From: Syntrophaceae bacterium UBA2251
GTDB taxonomy: Bacteria; Desulfobacterota; Syntrophia; Syntrophales; UBA2251
NCBI GenBank assembly: GCA_002347815.1
Contig: DDXV01000073.1
Coordinates: 1-25,410 of the forward strand
Length of the DNA stretch: 25,410 nucleotides
Direction: 5' to 3'
The notes under the pieces are model-generated. The model ran no database searches and was not told the DNA's origin. It saw nothing but the letters and a program-made list of their open reading frames with translations. The first letter of the stretch is position 1. Every line of letters begins with the position of its first letter. The position numbers and the translations under genes are program-made. This document shows, piece after piece, positions 16,310 through 25,200 of this stretch.

Positions 16310-16344
16310 AAAAAAAGAAGAAAGAAAATAAAGGTGATTTTTTA

Positions 16345-17634
16345 ATGGCGTTTCAATCGTTCAATTTCTACCCACAGATCGCAGACGGAATCGCGGCGGC
16401 CGGCTATACAACGCCCACGCCGATTCAACGGGAATGCATTCCGTCCATCCTCGCCGACCACGACGTTATGGGCCTTGCCCAGACCGGTACCGGGAAAACG
16501 GCCGCCTTCGCGCTGCCCATCCTGCAGCGCCTGATAAAGGGCCCGCGTAAACACGTCCGGGCGCTCATCATCGCGCCCACCCGGGAACTGGCGGAGCAGA
16601 CCCACGAATCCCTGCTTCTATTGGGACGAAAGACGAAGCTCAGGAGCATGACCGTTTACGGCGGCGTGAACAAGAACCCCCAAATCTCGAGACTGCGCGA
16701 GGGCGCCGAGATCGTCGTCGCCTGCCCGGGGCGCTTGATCGACCTGATGGATCAGGGCGTCATGGATGTCTCCCGCGTGGAGGTGCTCGTTCTGGACGAG
16801 GCCGACCGCATGTTCGACATGGGATTTCTGCCGGATATCCGCAAGATCGTCCGGAGGCTGCCCGCCAAGCGCCAGACGCTTCTGTTTTCAGCCACGATGC
16901 CCGACGACATCCGTCGCCTGGCCCAGGAAGTCCTGCGCCAGCCCGTCACGATCCGCGTGGATGATACCATCCCCTTGTCCACGGTTTCCCACGCCCTCTA
17001 CCCCGTCGAGGCGCATCTGAAGACCCCGCTCCTGATGAAGCTGCTCAAAAGCACGGATACGGAGTCCGTCCTCGTGTTCACGCGCACGAAGCACCGCGCG
17101 ACGCGCCTTGCCCGGCAAATGACCCAGGCCGGATTTGCGGCCGCCTCGTTGCAGGGGGATCTTCCGCAGAACAAGCGGCAGGCGGCGCTCAGCGGTTTCC
17201 GCAGCGGCGCCTGTCAGATCCTGGTGGCCACCGACATCGCCGCACGGGGCATCGATGTCTCCCGGATCTCCCACGTGATCAATTACGATATGCCCGACAC
17301 CGTCGATGCCTACACGCACCGCATCGGCCGGACCGGCCGCGCCGCAAAGACGGGAGACGCCTTCACGTTCGTCACCCGCGAAGAAAGGGCCCTGGTGTGG
17401 CCCATCGAAAAGGTATTGGGGGAACCCCTGGAGAAACGGACGCTGCGGGACTTCGATTACAGCCTCCCGGCCCCGGCGGTCCGCAGCGGGGATGACCGTC
17501 CCCGGAGTACGGCGGGCAGACCCGGATCCGCGGCGCCGCGGAAGTCATCCGCCTCGTCGCGCACGCTGTCCGGCTTCCCCGGGCTGCACGCCGGCCTCGG
17601 ACGCAGGCCGGGGAAAAAGACCACAAGCCGCTGA
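16345..17634 (+). CDS. rhlE: DEAD-box ATP-dependent RNA helicase, RhlE-like
   Basis: A 429-residue RNA helicase likely to act in ribosome assembly or mRNA turnover, especially in the cold. All core motifs are present in order: Q motif (TPTPIQRE, residues 24-30), Walker A AQTGTGKT (45-52), PTRELAEQ, PGRLIDLM, DEAD at 151-154, SAT in LLFSATMP, and in the second RecA domain LVFTRTK, TDIAARGIDV and HRIGRTGRAAK. After about residue 375 there is a low-complexity basic tail rich in Arg, Ser, Pro and Gly, typical of RhlE and related helicases and likely to bind RNA non-specifically. AAGGTGA lies seven bases before ATG 16345. The preceding leader with its attenuator-like structures suggests post-initiation control. 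The RhlE name is by resemblance of the core. Confidence 0.92.
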   Translation: MAFQSFNFYPQIADGIAAAGYTTPTPIQRECIPSILADHDVMGLAQTGTGKTAAFALPILQRLIKGPRKHVRALIIAPTRELAEQTHESLLLLGRKTKLRSMTVYGGVNKNPQISRLREGAEIVVACPGRLIDLMDQGVMDVSRVEVLVLDEADRMFDMGFLPDIRKIVRRLPAKRQTLLFSATMPDDIRRLAQEVLRQPVTIRVDDTIPLSTVSHALYPVEAHLKTPLLMKLLKSTDTESVLVFTRTKHRATRLARQMTQAGFAAASLQGDLPQNKRQAALSGFRSGACQILVATDIAARGIDVSRISHVINYDMPDTVDAYTHRIGRTGRAAKTGDAFTFVTREERALVWPIEKVLGEPLEKRTLRDFDYSLPAPAVRSGDDRPRSTAGRPGSAAPRKSSASSRTLSGFPGLHAGLGRRPGKKTTSR

Positions 17635-17693
17635 TTCGATGGCGCACCCGCGGGGAAAGACGACCGGCGCCGGACTCTGAACCCCTCCCCGGC

Positions 17694-17716
17694 CGGACCG
17701 ATCGGTCCGTCATTTT
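17694..17716 (+). terminator. Palindrome at the end of the helicase/AOR convergence
   Basis: CGGACCGATCGGTCCG (17694-17709) is a perfect 16-bp palindrome directly abutting the AOR stop codon, followed on the plus strand by TCATTTT. It may terminate the helicase transcript; on the minus strand no T run follows. The short T tract keeps the call weak. Confidence 0.4.
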
Positions 17717-19926
17717 CCCCCGCGGGGGGCCGCGTCGCCGCCCCCTCCCGCGAGCGCCGCGAGGGTCTCCCGCGCGTCTCCGGTCATGAACGCCCACAGG
17801 CCGAGGTCCTTGAGGGTCTCGACCGTCGGGATGCCGTCGGGGGTCCAGCCGCGCGTCCGGTAATAGACCCCGATCAATTCCCTCAGTTGTTCCTTCCGTG
17901 TCTGCATGAGGAGCGACCGCTTGTCGGCCGTGGACATCTCCCGGATCCGCTCCGGCGACTGCCCCGGCAGGCGGGCGAGCTCCGCGTCGTGGAAGTCCCC
18001 TTCGGCCTCGTAGAGGGCATCGTCGGTCGGGCCGATGGCCCGGTCGGGGATCCAGTCCCGCGACCCCGTCCCCGCGCCGTACGCCATCACGTTCATCACC
18101 CGCTGCAGGTTGATGTCCCGGTCGGTGCGCGCGAAGATCTCCTCCCACGTCAAGTCCGTCCCCAGCATCCCGTTGTAGAAGTCCGCGTAGAGGGCCTGAG
18201 AGGCGGGGTTGATGAACTTGTCCCCGTCCGTCACCTTTTCCGAGTCGGGGTTGAAGACGTCGACCCAGGGGAGCTTGCACAGCCCGAGGTTGTCGTTGCC
18301 GAGGCGGACGCGAGGGTAGGTGATGAGCGCGCGGGCCTTGTCCTGGAGCGTCGGAAAGGCGCCCAAGAGGTCCACCTTGATGAGCCAGGCGGCGGCGTGA
18401 TGCGCCCCGATGTCGCTCGCGGCCGCGTAGGAGCCCTGCATCGACAGCGAGCGGTGGGTCCGGTAGAGGGAAAAGGGGAGCCCCTTCGTCTGCATGGCGA
18501 AGCGCGCCAGGTCCGGACGGGGATCGGCCTTTCCCGTTTTCTGCATGAATTTTTCGGCCACCCAGTCCACGAGCGCCTGCATTCCCCGGCCCGCCACCCG
18601 CGCGAGGTCCGTCTCCCCGTAGGCGATCCGGCGCAGAAATTCCAGGACGGCCTGCTCGTTTCCCCAGGTCAGTTCGAGGCCGGCGGCGTCGTCCGCGCCC
18701 AGGTAGCCCCGCTGGAAGCACTCCATCAGGAAGGCGATGAGCACCGCGGCCGTGATCGTGTCGATCCCGTAATTGTCGCAGTGCCAGTTGGCCTCCATGA
18801 TGAACTCGGCGTTCCACATCCCGAGGTTGGAGCCGAAGCCCGCGGCGGTTTCGTACTCGGGGCCGTCCACCCACACGGTGCGGCCCTTGTGGTCCCCGTA
18901 TGTCAGGGTCACCCGGCCGCCCTTCGTGCAGCGGAGGTTGCAGCCCGCGAAGCACCCGTCCATGCCCCGGTGGTCGAAGAGGTGCTCCGCGTAGAACTTC
19001 CCCGTGATCCGGTCCGCCCGGGGATCGGAGCCCAGCTGGTAGTTGTTCACGGGCAGGGACTGGTATTCCGGCTTGCTCATGAAGGCGATGAGACCCGCGC
19101 TTCCCTTGCGGTACATCTTGAGCGACCGCGGATCGACGTCCTTGACGACCTTCCCCAGTTTCGTCCCCGCCTGCTTCACCTTCTCCCAGTCGGCGGCGCC
19201 GTAGGGGTTGGCGCCCCGGGGGAATTCGGCCAGGACCACCACGGCCCGGATGTTCTTGTCCATCATCACGGTCCCGAGCCCCGTCCGGCCCGCCTGCTTC
19301 ACCCGGAAGAGGCCCTTGGCCCCGTCCACGGGCTTGGCCGCGTCGAAATAGTGGCTGTTGATGCAGCCGTAGCGGGTGTGGGCGGCGCCGACGCCCGTCG
19401 TCAGGAAAACGATGTTTTTGCGCTCGTGACCCGCCCGGACGAAGCGATCGACGATCATCCGTTCCGCGTCGAAGACCTCGTCCACCGCCGGCGCGTCCGT
19501 GAGGGAGATCTCCCGGCGGAACCCGTCGATGACGATCATGACGCCCGCGGAGGCCTTCCCGACGATCTCGAGGGCGTCGAACCCGGCGTACTTGAGGTAC
19601 GCGCCGAAATAGCCGCCGAAATTCGAGACGCCGGGGATGCCCGTCAGCGGGGAGAGCGAGATGGCCATGCACTTGCTCGTTCCCGGGAACTGAGGGATGC
19701 CGCCCAGCGGACCGGGGGCGAAGATCAGGGGATTTTCGGGGGCGTCGGGGGTCGTCCGGGGGGTGAGGCGGCGGTGCAGGAGGTAGAGGCCGAGCCCGCG
19801 CCCGCCGATAAAATAATCCCGGATCTTGGGGTCCAGCCCCGGCGTCTCGACGCTGCGGCGATCGAGGTCGATCGTCAGGAGCTTTCCGGCGTAGCCGTGC
19901 GCCAGTGCGGATCGGGTATAGTTCAT
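17710..19926 (-). CDS. Aldehyde ferredoxin oxidoreductase family protein (W/Mo-pterin)
   Basis: A 738-residue oxygen-sensitive tungsten- or molybdenum-pterin enzyme that typically oxidises aldehydes to acids with ferredoxin as electron acceptor, or runs in reverse. The N-terminal domain opens with AGKLLTIDLDRRSVE and GGRGLG; the pterin-contacting regions NFGGYFGAYLKYAGFDALEI and AGRTGLGTVMMDKNIRAVVV are intact. The [4Fe-4S] ligands are Cys325, Cys329, Cys333 (CFAGCNLRC) and Cys550 (GLCKLPW). The first spacing is CxxxC instead of the CxxC of the archetypal archaeal enzymes. It is longer than the usual 600-650 residues. ATG 19926 has GGAAGGAA upstream and lies downstream of the predicted transcription start; a longer frame to 20013 crosses the promoter. 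The substrate is unknown, and no ferredoxin or cofactor gene is adjacent. Confidence 0.93.
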   Translation of the reverse strand: MNYTRSALAHGYAGKLLTIDLDRRSVETPGLDPKIRDYFIGGRGLGLYLLHRRLTPRTTPDAPENPLIFAPGPLGGIPQFPGTSKCMAISLSPLTGIPGVSNFGGYFGAYLKYAGFDALEIVGKASAGVMIVIDGFRREISLTDAPAVDEVFDAERMIVDRFVRAGHERKNIVFLTTGVGAAHTRYGCINSHYFDAAKPVDGAKGLFRVKQAGRTGLGTVMMDKNIRAVVVLAEFPRGANPYGAADWEKVKQAGTKLGKVVKDVDPRSLKMYRKGSAGLIAFMSKPEYQSLPVNNYQLGSDPRADRITGKFYAEHLFDHRGMDGCFAGCNLRCTKGGRVTLTYGDHKGRTVWVDGPEYETAAGFGSNLGMWNAEFIMEANWHCDNYGIDTITAAVLIAFLMECFQRGYLGADDAAGLELTWGNEQAVLEFLRRIAYGETDLARVAGRGMQALVDWVAEKFMQKTGKADPRPDLARFAMQTKGLPFSLYRTHRSLSMQGSYAAASDIGAHHAAAWLIKVDLLGAFPTLQDKARALITYPRVRLGNDNLGLCKLPWVDVFNPDSEKVTDGDKFINPASQALYADFYNGMLGTDLTWEEIFARTDRDINLQRVMNVMAYGAGTGSRDWIPDRAIGPTDDALYEAEGDFHDAELARLPGQSPERIREMSTADKRSLLMQTRKEQLRELIGVYYRTRGWTPDGIPTVETLKDLGLWAFMTGDARETLAALAGGGGDAAPRGGK

Positions 19927-19980
19927 CTCCACGGTTCCTTCCGGCGGTCGCCGACACGCGGGGCGGCCGCCATCGATACT

Positions 19981-20038
19981 CCGGCGGTCTTCACCGCCGG
20001 GACCGGGAACCATAGGATAAAAGAAGCGCGCTTGTCAA
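19981..20038 (-). promoter_or_regulatory. AOR promoter with internal palindrome and 5' hairpin
   Basis: Minus strand: TTGACA (20038-20033), 18-base spacer, TATGGT (20014-20009). The spacer contains the palindrome AAGCGCGCTT (20033-20024), a possible operator. Transcription would begin near 20002, immediately before a perfect hairpin (CCGGCGGT, loop of four, ACCGCCGG; 20000-19981) that would form the very 5' end of the mRNA. Confidence 0.5.
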
Positions 20039-20059
20039 TATCTTATCTTGCAATTTCGG

Positions 20060-21025
20060 CTATTTCACGGTGTACCCGCGACCGTCCAGGCAGGCGCTCA
20101 TCGCCCGCGAGTAGTCCGAGCGTTTCTCGGCGCTCGCCCCTTCGGCGGCCTCGTCGGCCGGCTGACGCGGGTCGTAGCCCGTCTGTTGCACCGCCCAGCC
20201 GTGGCACGCCTCCCGGTCCTCCGCCTGTTGCGCCTCGCTCTGGCCGAGGCGGGGATAGATGAACAGCCGGTCGGCCGGCGTCGAACGGCTCACCTCCCCC
20301 TTCGGAGGCTCGACGACGACATAACCGTCCCCCCGGTGGGCGTAATAGACCTCATTGGCGTAGTAGTAAGGAGCGCCGCCCACCCAGACCGTTACGTAGG
20401 ACGACGGCAGGAAGGGCACCACGAGCCCGATCGGCGGCACGGTGACGATGAAGCGCAGCCCCTGCGGCAGGTACCAGACGCCTCCGGAAAAGAAGAATCG
20501 AATTCCGTGGTGCAACACGCTCCAATGGTCGTGCGGCAGCGCCGTCCTGAACTGGCCCCGGACGGGATAGAGGCGGTTGTGGTCGTAGCGCGCGTCCCGG
20601 TATTCGCGGAACCGCGGTGTCGCGACGGGCGGCCTCGGCGGCGGAGCTGTTCCAACCCTGGACGACGGGCCCGGGGTGCGGATGCCGGGCCTGGCGGGCG
20701 GCGGCGTTCCGACCCTGGGCGACGGGCCCGGGGTGCGGATGCCTGGCCTCGCGGACCGCGCCTCTCCGTCCCTGAACCGGGGCGAGCGCTGCGGGCGCTC
20801 CGCCGGGGACGTCATGCGCGTCTCCCGGCCTCGGGAGTCGAACGGGCCTTGCTGACGCAGATTCAACGGTGAGGCGCGCATTTCCCCGCCGGGACCTCCC
20901 CGCGGACGGTCCCCGAACGGACCCGCCTGCGCCGACGGCACGGCGGCGAAAAGAACGGTCCCCGCAAACAGAACCAGCATCAGGCCAAGGACCTGAAACG
21001 GATTTCTGGGGTGAAACGGTTTCAT
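20060..21025 (-). CDS. Secreted DUF6515-like protein with 19-residue repeats
   Basis: A 321-residue exported protein of unknown function. The signal peptide is clear (hydrophobic core after MKPFHPRNPF, cleavage after AVPSAQA, about residue 34). Next is an Arg/Pro/Gly-rich disordered segment containing two copies of a 19-residue repeat (RPGIRTPGPSxRVGTxPPx). A Tyr-rich domain resembling DUF6515 follows (GIRFFFSGGVWYLP, IGLVVPFLPSSYVTVWVGG, PYYYANEVYYAHRGDGYVVV). The last 70 residues form a domain with two Cys (EDREACHGWAVQQTGYDP and AMSACLDGRGY) that commonly accompanies such proteins. ATG 21025 is preceded by GGGAGGAAA at good spacing. It lies upstream of the AOR gene on the same strand but is separated by 133 bp with a separate promoter. 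Confidence 0.82.
   Translation of the reverse strand: MKPFHPRNPFQVLGLMLVLFAGTVLFAAVPSAQAGPFGDRPRGGPGGEMRASPLNLRQQGPFDSRGRETRMTSPAERPQRSPRFRDGEARSARPGIRTPGPSPRVGTPPPARPGIRTPGPSSRVGTAPPPRPPVATPRFREYRDARYDHNRLYPVRGQFRTALPHDHWSVLHHGIRFFFSGGVWYLPQGLRFIVTVPPIGLVVPFLPSSYVTVWVGGAPYYYANEVYYAHRGDGYVVVEPPKGEVSRSTPADRLFIYPRLGQSEAQQAEDREACHGWAVQQTGYDPRQPADEAAEGASAEKRSDYSRAMSACLDGRGYTVK
20655..20760 (-). repeat. 57-bp direct tandem repeat, about two copies
   Basis: The motif beginning ACCCTGG at 20655 recurs at 20712 (period 57 bp, 19 codons); the shared core includes CGACGGGCCCGGGGTGCGGA. The second copy diverges after about 45 bases. It lies in frame in the disordered segment of the DUF6515-like protein. 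Confidence 0.7.
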
Positions 21026-21456
21026 GGTGATTTCCTCCCGCATCGTTTGAACATCCCTGCTTTCTGCCCATCATCCAGCAAAGGGCGTGCCGACCCCGCG
21101 GATTGTTCTTGTAACACATCGATATCCAATTGCAATCACATCATTGCACGCCTTCCGGCAGGGCCGCCGACAAAGAACACCCTGGTCTGGAAGTATCCAC
21201 TTCGCCCCCGGCAACCGCCAACAAAATATCCGGCCGGCGGCCTTACATTCAAAAGCTGAAGAAAAGCTTCTCCACGCCCATCACCGACACGATCTGGATC
21301 GGCTCCGGGATCTACATCGAGAAGGCCGATCGTCAGGGACGAGGGTAAAAGCCGGGGCCATGAATAAGCAAAGACGACAGGCAGGAAGAGGCAACCGCAG
21401 GCAAAGAATTTAACAAGGGATTGATTATTTTCGATGAATCATATAGATTCCGGAAC
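21026..21456. other. Junction region between housekeeping genes and defence genes
   Basis: About 430 bp without an assured gene, where base composition drops from the very GC-rich left side. On the minus strand a weak promoter for the DUF6515-like gene is possible (TTGCAA at 21135-21130, 16 bases, TACAAG at 21113-21108), overlapped by the inverted repeat TGCAAT-N6-ATTGCA at 21131-21148. A protein-like segment is open on the plus strand at 21256-21348 (KLKKSFSTPITDTIWIGSG, then IYIEKADRQGRG and a stop), which may be the end of a lost gene; I do not recognise the family. Confidence 0.5.
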
Positions 21457-21849
21457 ATGGAAAGGGATGAAATTGTCAGATACTGGCTTGAATCATCGGA
21501 TGACGATTACCAGGTCATGCAGAGCCTCTTAGACAATGGGCATTATGCCTGGGCCTTGTTCCTGAGTCATCTGGTGATCGAAAAGCTTCTGAAGGCCTAC
21601 TATGTGAAGCGTGTGGACATCAATTATCCCCGCATCCACAACCTCGTTGAAATCACCGTCAAGGCGAGTCTGGAGCTTTCAGAGGAACAAAAGGGAACCC
21701 TGGTGGAGCTGACCACGTTCAATCTCAGGACCCGGTATCCTGACTACAAGAACCGCTTCCAAAAGAAGGCCACCAGACCGTTCGCGGAGGAGAAGATCGC
21801 CGCGGCAAAGGAATTCAGACAATGGCTTCTGGAAAAGATAAACAGTTAA
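21457..21849 (+). CDS. HEPN domain protein (toxin half of HEPN/MNT pair)
   Basis: A 130-residue HEPN-domain protein, a four-helix bundle found in RNase toxins of type II or VII toxin-antitoxin systems. The family pattern is plain: RDEIVRYWLESSDDDYQVM (helix 1), GHYAWALFLSHLVIEKLLKAYYV (helix 2) and NYPRIHNLVEIT. The classic RNase motif of Arg, four to six residues, His is not clear: Arg52 lies nine positions before His61, and Arg59 only two. Ribonuclease activity is therefore uncertain. ATG 21457 fits the family's usual start; a TTG at 21421 would add 12 residues and has AAGGGA close to it. The stop lies 28 bp inside the MNT gene, so the two are co-transcribed and probably translationally coupled. 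Confidence 0.85.
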   Translation: MERDEIVRYWLESSDDDYQVMQSLLDNGHYAWALFLSHLVIEKLLKAYYVKRVDINYPRIHNLVEITVKASLELSEEQKGTLVELTTFNLRTRYPDYKNRFQKKATRPFAEEKIAAAKEFRQWLLEKINS

Positions 21850-22145
21850 TCTATCAGAAGATCAGGGAGTACCTCCGGTCTCTGGAACGGAGCAACGTCC
21901 CCGTCTGGCGGCTATACCTTTACGGGTCCTACGCGAAGGACACCTATCACGCCAACAGCGACATCGATTTGGCTGTCTTCTGGGATCGGGACGACATCGA
22001 CGGGTTCGATGAGGATGTCCTGCTGAGAAAATTGTCCTGTGATGTCGATCTGCGGATCGAGCCCCATTCCTTTGCCCGCACCGACTTCGACGAGACGGAC
22101 CCCTACATCAAAGAGATCATCGAAACGGGTGAGCGTATTCTTTGA
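21822..22145 (+). CDS. MNT nucleotidyltransferase (antitoxin half)
   Basis: A 107-residue minimal nucleotidyltransferase of the DNA polymerase beta fold. The catalytic pattern is complete: Gly35-Ser36 (LYGSYAKD), then Asp47 and Asp49 in NSDIDLAVF, and a third acidic residue at Asp76 (DVDLRIEPHSF). In characterised HEPN/MNT pairs the MNT protein is the antitoxin and can neutralise the HEPN toxin by adding AMP to it; that role here is inferred from family and pairing. ATG 21822 has AAGGAA about ten bases upstream and overlaps the HEPN gene by 28 bp. The next gene, a restriction-modification enzyme on the same strand, begins 154 bp downstream. Confidence 0.88.
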   Translation: MASGKDKQLIYQKIREYLRSLERSNVPVWRLYLYGSYAKDTYHANSDIDLAVFWDRDDIDGFDEDVLLRKLSCDVDLRIEPHSFARTDFDETDPYIKEIIETGERIL

Positions 22146-22299
22146 TCGCCGACCCGCTGAACCCGAGCAAAACAAAAGTCTGAGTAAATGGCTGACTGAT
22201 TCGATGCTTGCCTCTTTCCTGCTCCCCACGGCCGCCCTGTCCCAATGGACAAAGGACGGGGAATCAACCGCACATCATTCGACAGTCTGACGGTGAGGC

Positions 22300-25200
22300 A
22301 TGATAGACAAAGACAATTTTCGTAAGCTGCTGGTGCAAATCGGATTTGCGAAAAAAGGAGAAGTATACGAAAAGAAGATTTCGGACGCTGCCGCGATCCT
22401 GAAAGTGGACTTCAAAAAGCAGGAACTGATCTATCCCGAAGACAAAGGGCTGATCGTCAACGAACGACAAACCTGTAATTTCTCGGCCAATGAAAACTTC
22501 GTGGTTTTTGAGTGTGTTCATCGCCTGCTGTCCAAAGGCTATAAGCCGGACCATATTGAACTTGAGCCGAAATGGAAGGTGGGGCGCGGCACCAGCGGCG
22601 GACGCGCCGATATCCTGGTCAAAGACAATTTCGGCAAGCCGCTGCCGATCATCGAATGCAAGACCGCAAGCGCCGAATTCAGCAAAGCCTGGAACAAAAC
22701 CCTGCAGGACGGCGACCAGCTTTTCAGCTATGCCCAGCAGATCAGCGAAACGCAGTTCCTCTGCCTTTACACCTCCGATTTTGCAGACGAGGCGCTGACC
22801 TATCAGAGCCATATCATCGCCCACCGCGACAACGATCAGTACTTGGCTGCCAACCCTTATTACGAGACCTTCCGCACGGTCAACGACGTGAATGAACGCT
22901 TTGCGGTCTGGCGCTGCACTTATAAGCATGACTTCACCACCAAGGGCCTCTTCGAGGACAACATCCAGCCCTACCAGATCGGCAAGGACAAGTATTCCCT
23001 GGCCGACCTGCACGCCATTTCCGCCGCAGACCAGCAAAAGAAGTACCACGAGTTCGCCACCATCTTGCGCCAGCACAATGTCTCGGGACGTGAAAACGCC
23101 TTCGACAAGCTGGTCAATCTGTTTCTCTGCAAACTGGTGGACGAGATCGAAAATCCCGATGACCTCAAGTTCTACTGGAAGGGCGTGGCCTACGACAGCC
23201 ATTTCGACCTGATGGACCGCCTGCAACAGCTCTATCAGGCGGGCATGGGCAAGTTTCTCGGCGAGGCCATCACCTATATCAATCAGACTGATGTTAACAA
23301 TGCCCTGCGCTTCATCCGCCAGAATCCGGACGCCACCCAGCGAGCGGTGTGGAACCTCTTCGTTCAGCAGAAGTTTTTTACCAACAACGATTTTTCCTTC
23401 ATCGACGTCCACAACGAACGGCTTTTTTATCAGAACGCCGAGGTGCTGCTGAAAATCCTGCAGATGTGGCAGGATATCCGTCTGACCAACCCCAACGGCC
23501 ACAACCAGTTTTTGGGCGACATGTTCGAGGGCTTTCTGGATCAGGGGGTCAAACAGAGCGAGGGGCAATTCTTCACCCCCATGCCCATCTGCCGTTTCAT
23601 CATCATGAGCCTGCCACTGGAACGCCTGATCCGCGAAAACCCGACGCCGCCTCTGGCGATCGACTACGCCTGCGGGGCCGGACACTTTCTGACCGAGCTT
23701 GCCTTGCAGATGCAGCCCCTGCTGGCACAGCACAAACCTCTGGCAAACCCGGCCGATTACCACATGGCGATGATCGGCATCGAAAAGGAGTACCGCCTTT
23801 CCAAGGTCGCCAAGGTCTCCGCGTTCATGTACGGTCAGCAGGGCATCCAGATCTGCTACGGCGATGGCCTGGTCGGCCGCCACGAGGCCTTTCCGGATAT
23901 CCAGGATGGCCGATTCGACCTGCTGGTCGCCAATCCGCCTTACAGCGTGCGGGGCTTTCTGGAAACCCTGCCCGCGGAGGATCGCAAGGCCTACTCGCTC
24001 ACAGACACGATCAACGACGCCGAGACGGCCAACAGCATCGAAACCTTCTTTATCGAACGGGCCAAGCAGCTGCTGAAGGCCGGGGGCGTGGCGGCCGTCA
24101 TCCTGCCGTCGTCGATTCTCTCCAACGGCGGCAGCACCTACATCCGCAGCCGGGAAATCCTGCTGCAGTACTTCGACATCATCGCCATTGCCGAGTTCGC
24201 CAGCGGCACTTTCGGCAAAACCGGAACCAATACCGTCACCTTGTTCCTGCGCCGCAAGCCAACGTCGCCGGACACCGCCGAGCATTACCGCGAGCGGGTT
24301 GAAGAGTGGTTCAATGGCGGCGCTACGAGCGGGGGTGAGCAGCACCTATACAAGGACGTTCACCTGATCGGACAATATTGCGCCCACATCAACGTGCCGC
24401 AGGACCTGTATCAGACCTTGCTTGCCGGCGAACTTGAGGGCGCCTGGAAGCGGCAAGAGCACTTCCAGCCCTACCATGACAAATTCGACAAAGGCACTGA
24501 GCTGGCCAATCTCTGCAAGCAGAAGAAGTTCAGGGCCCTGAGCAAGGCCGAGCAGAGAGCCGAAATCGCCCGGCGATATCTGGCTTATGTACAGGTCATC
24601 GAGCGCGACAAGCTCTATCACTTCGTCATGGCTTCCGACCAGCCTAACCCGGTGCTGATCATCCGCAGCCCATCCGGGACCAAGGAGATCAAACAATTCC
24701 TCGGCTACGACTGGAGCAGCGCCAAAGGGGACGAAGGGATCAAGCTGATCGAAGATGCCGCTGGCAAGCACATCACTGCGCTGTACGATGGTCCGGACCG
24801 CGCCAATTCCATGCGCTTTACCCGCGACAACCCTCTGAAGCTCAATCATCACATTGCAGCAAATTTCGAAGGCGTACTTGGGGCCATCCCAGAGGATCTG
24901 AGCCAAGTGGCCAACACAGCGCGACTGGTCGATATGCTGGATTTCTCGCGTGATGCCTTTGAAAAGCAGATGTCGCTTTCTGCCAGCAAGAAAATTGATA
25001 TTGTCAGCAAGTGGCCCCTGAAAAAAGCCTCAGAGTTACTCGATATAATCAGCGGGGGTACACCCGATACCGGTAATGCCGCTTACTGGAATGGTGATAT
25101 CCCGTGGTTGAGTGTAGCCGATTTCAGTTCCGTTGACCGTTTTGTCTCTACCGCAGAGAAAAGCATCACAAAGGAAGGACTGAAAAACAGCAGCACCAAA

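Noticed and set aside
17372..19957. Second long minus-strand frame overlapping the AOR gene
   Set aside because: Same strand, shifted frame, product made of Arg/Gly/Pro low-complexity sequence; another GC-driven shadow.
17887..20262. Plus-strand open frame of about 790 codons opposite the AOR gene
   Set aside because: It is the antisense shadow of a high-GC gene; its product is rich in Arg, Gly, Val and His with no recognisable domain, while the minus strand has all AOR motifs.
22264..24345. Minus-strand open frame of about 690 codons opposite the restriction-modification gene
   Set aside because: The plus strand encodes an intact nuclease and methylase with all motifs; the antisense product has no recognisable family.
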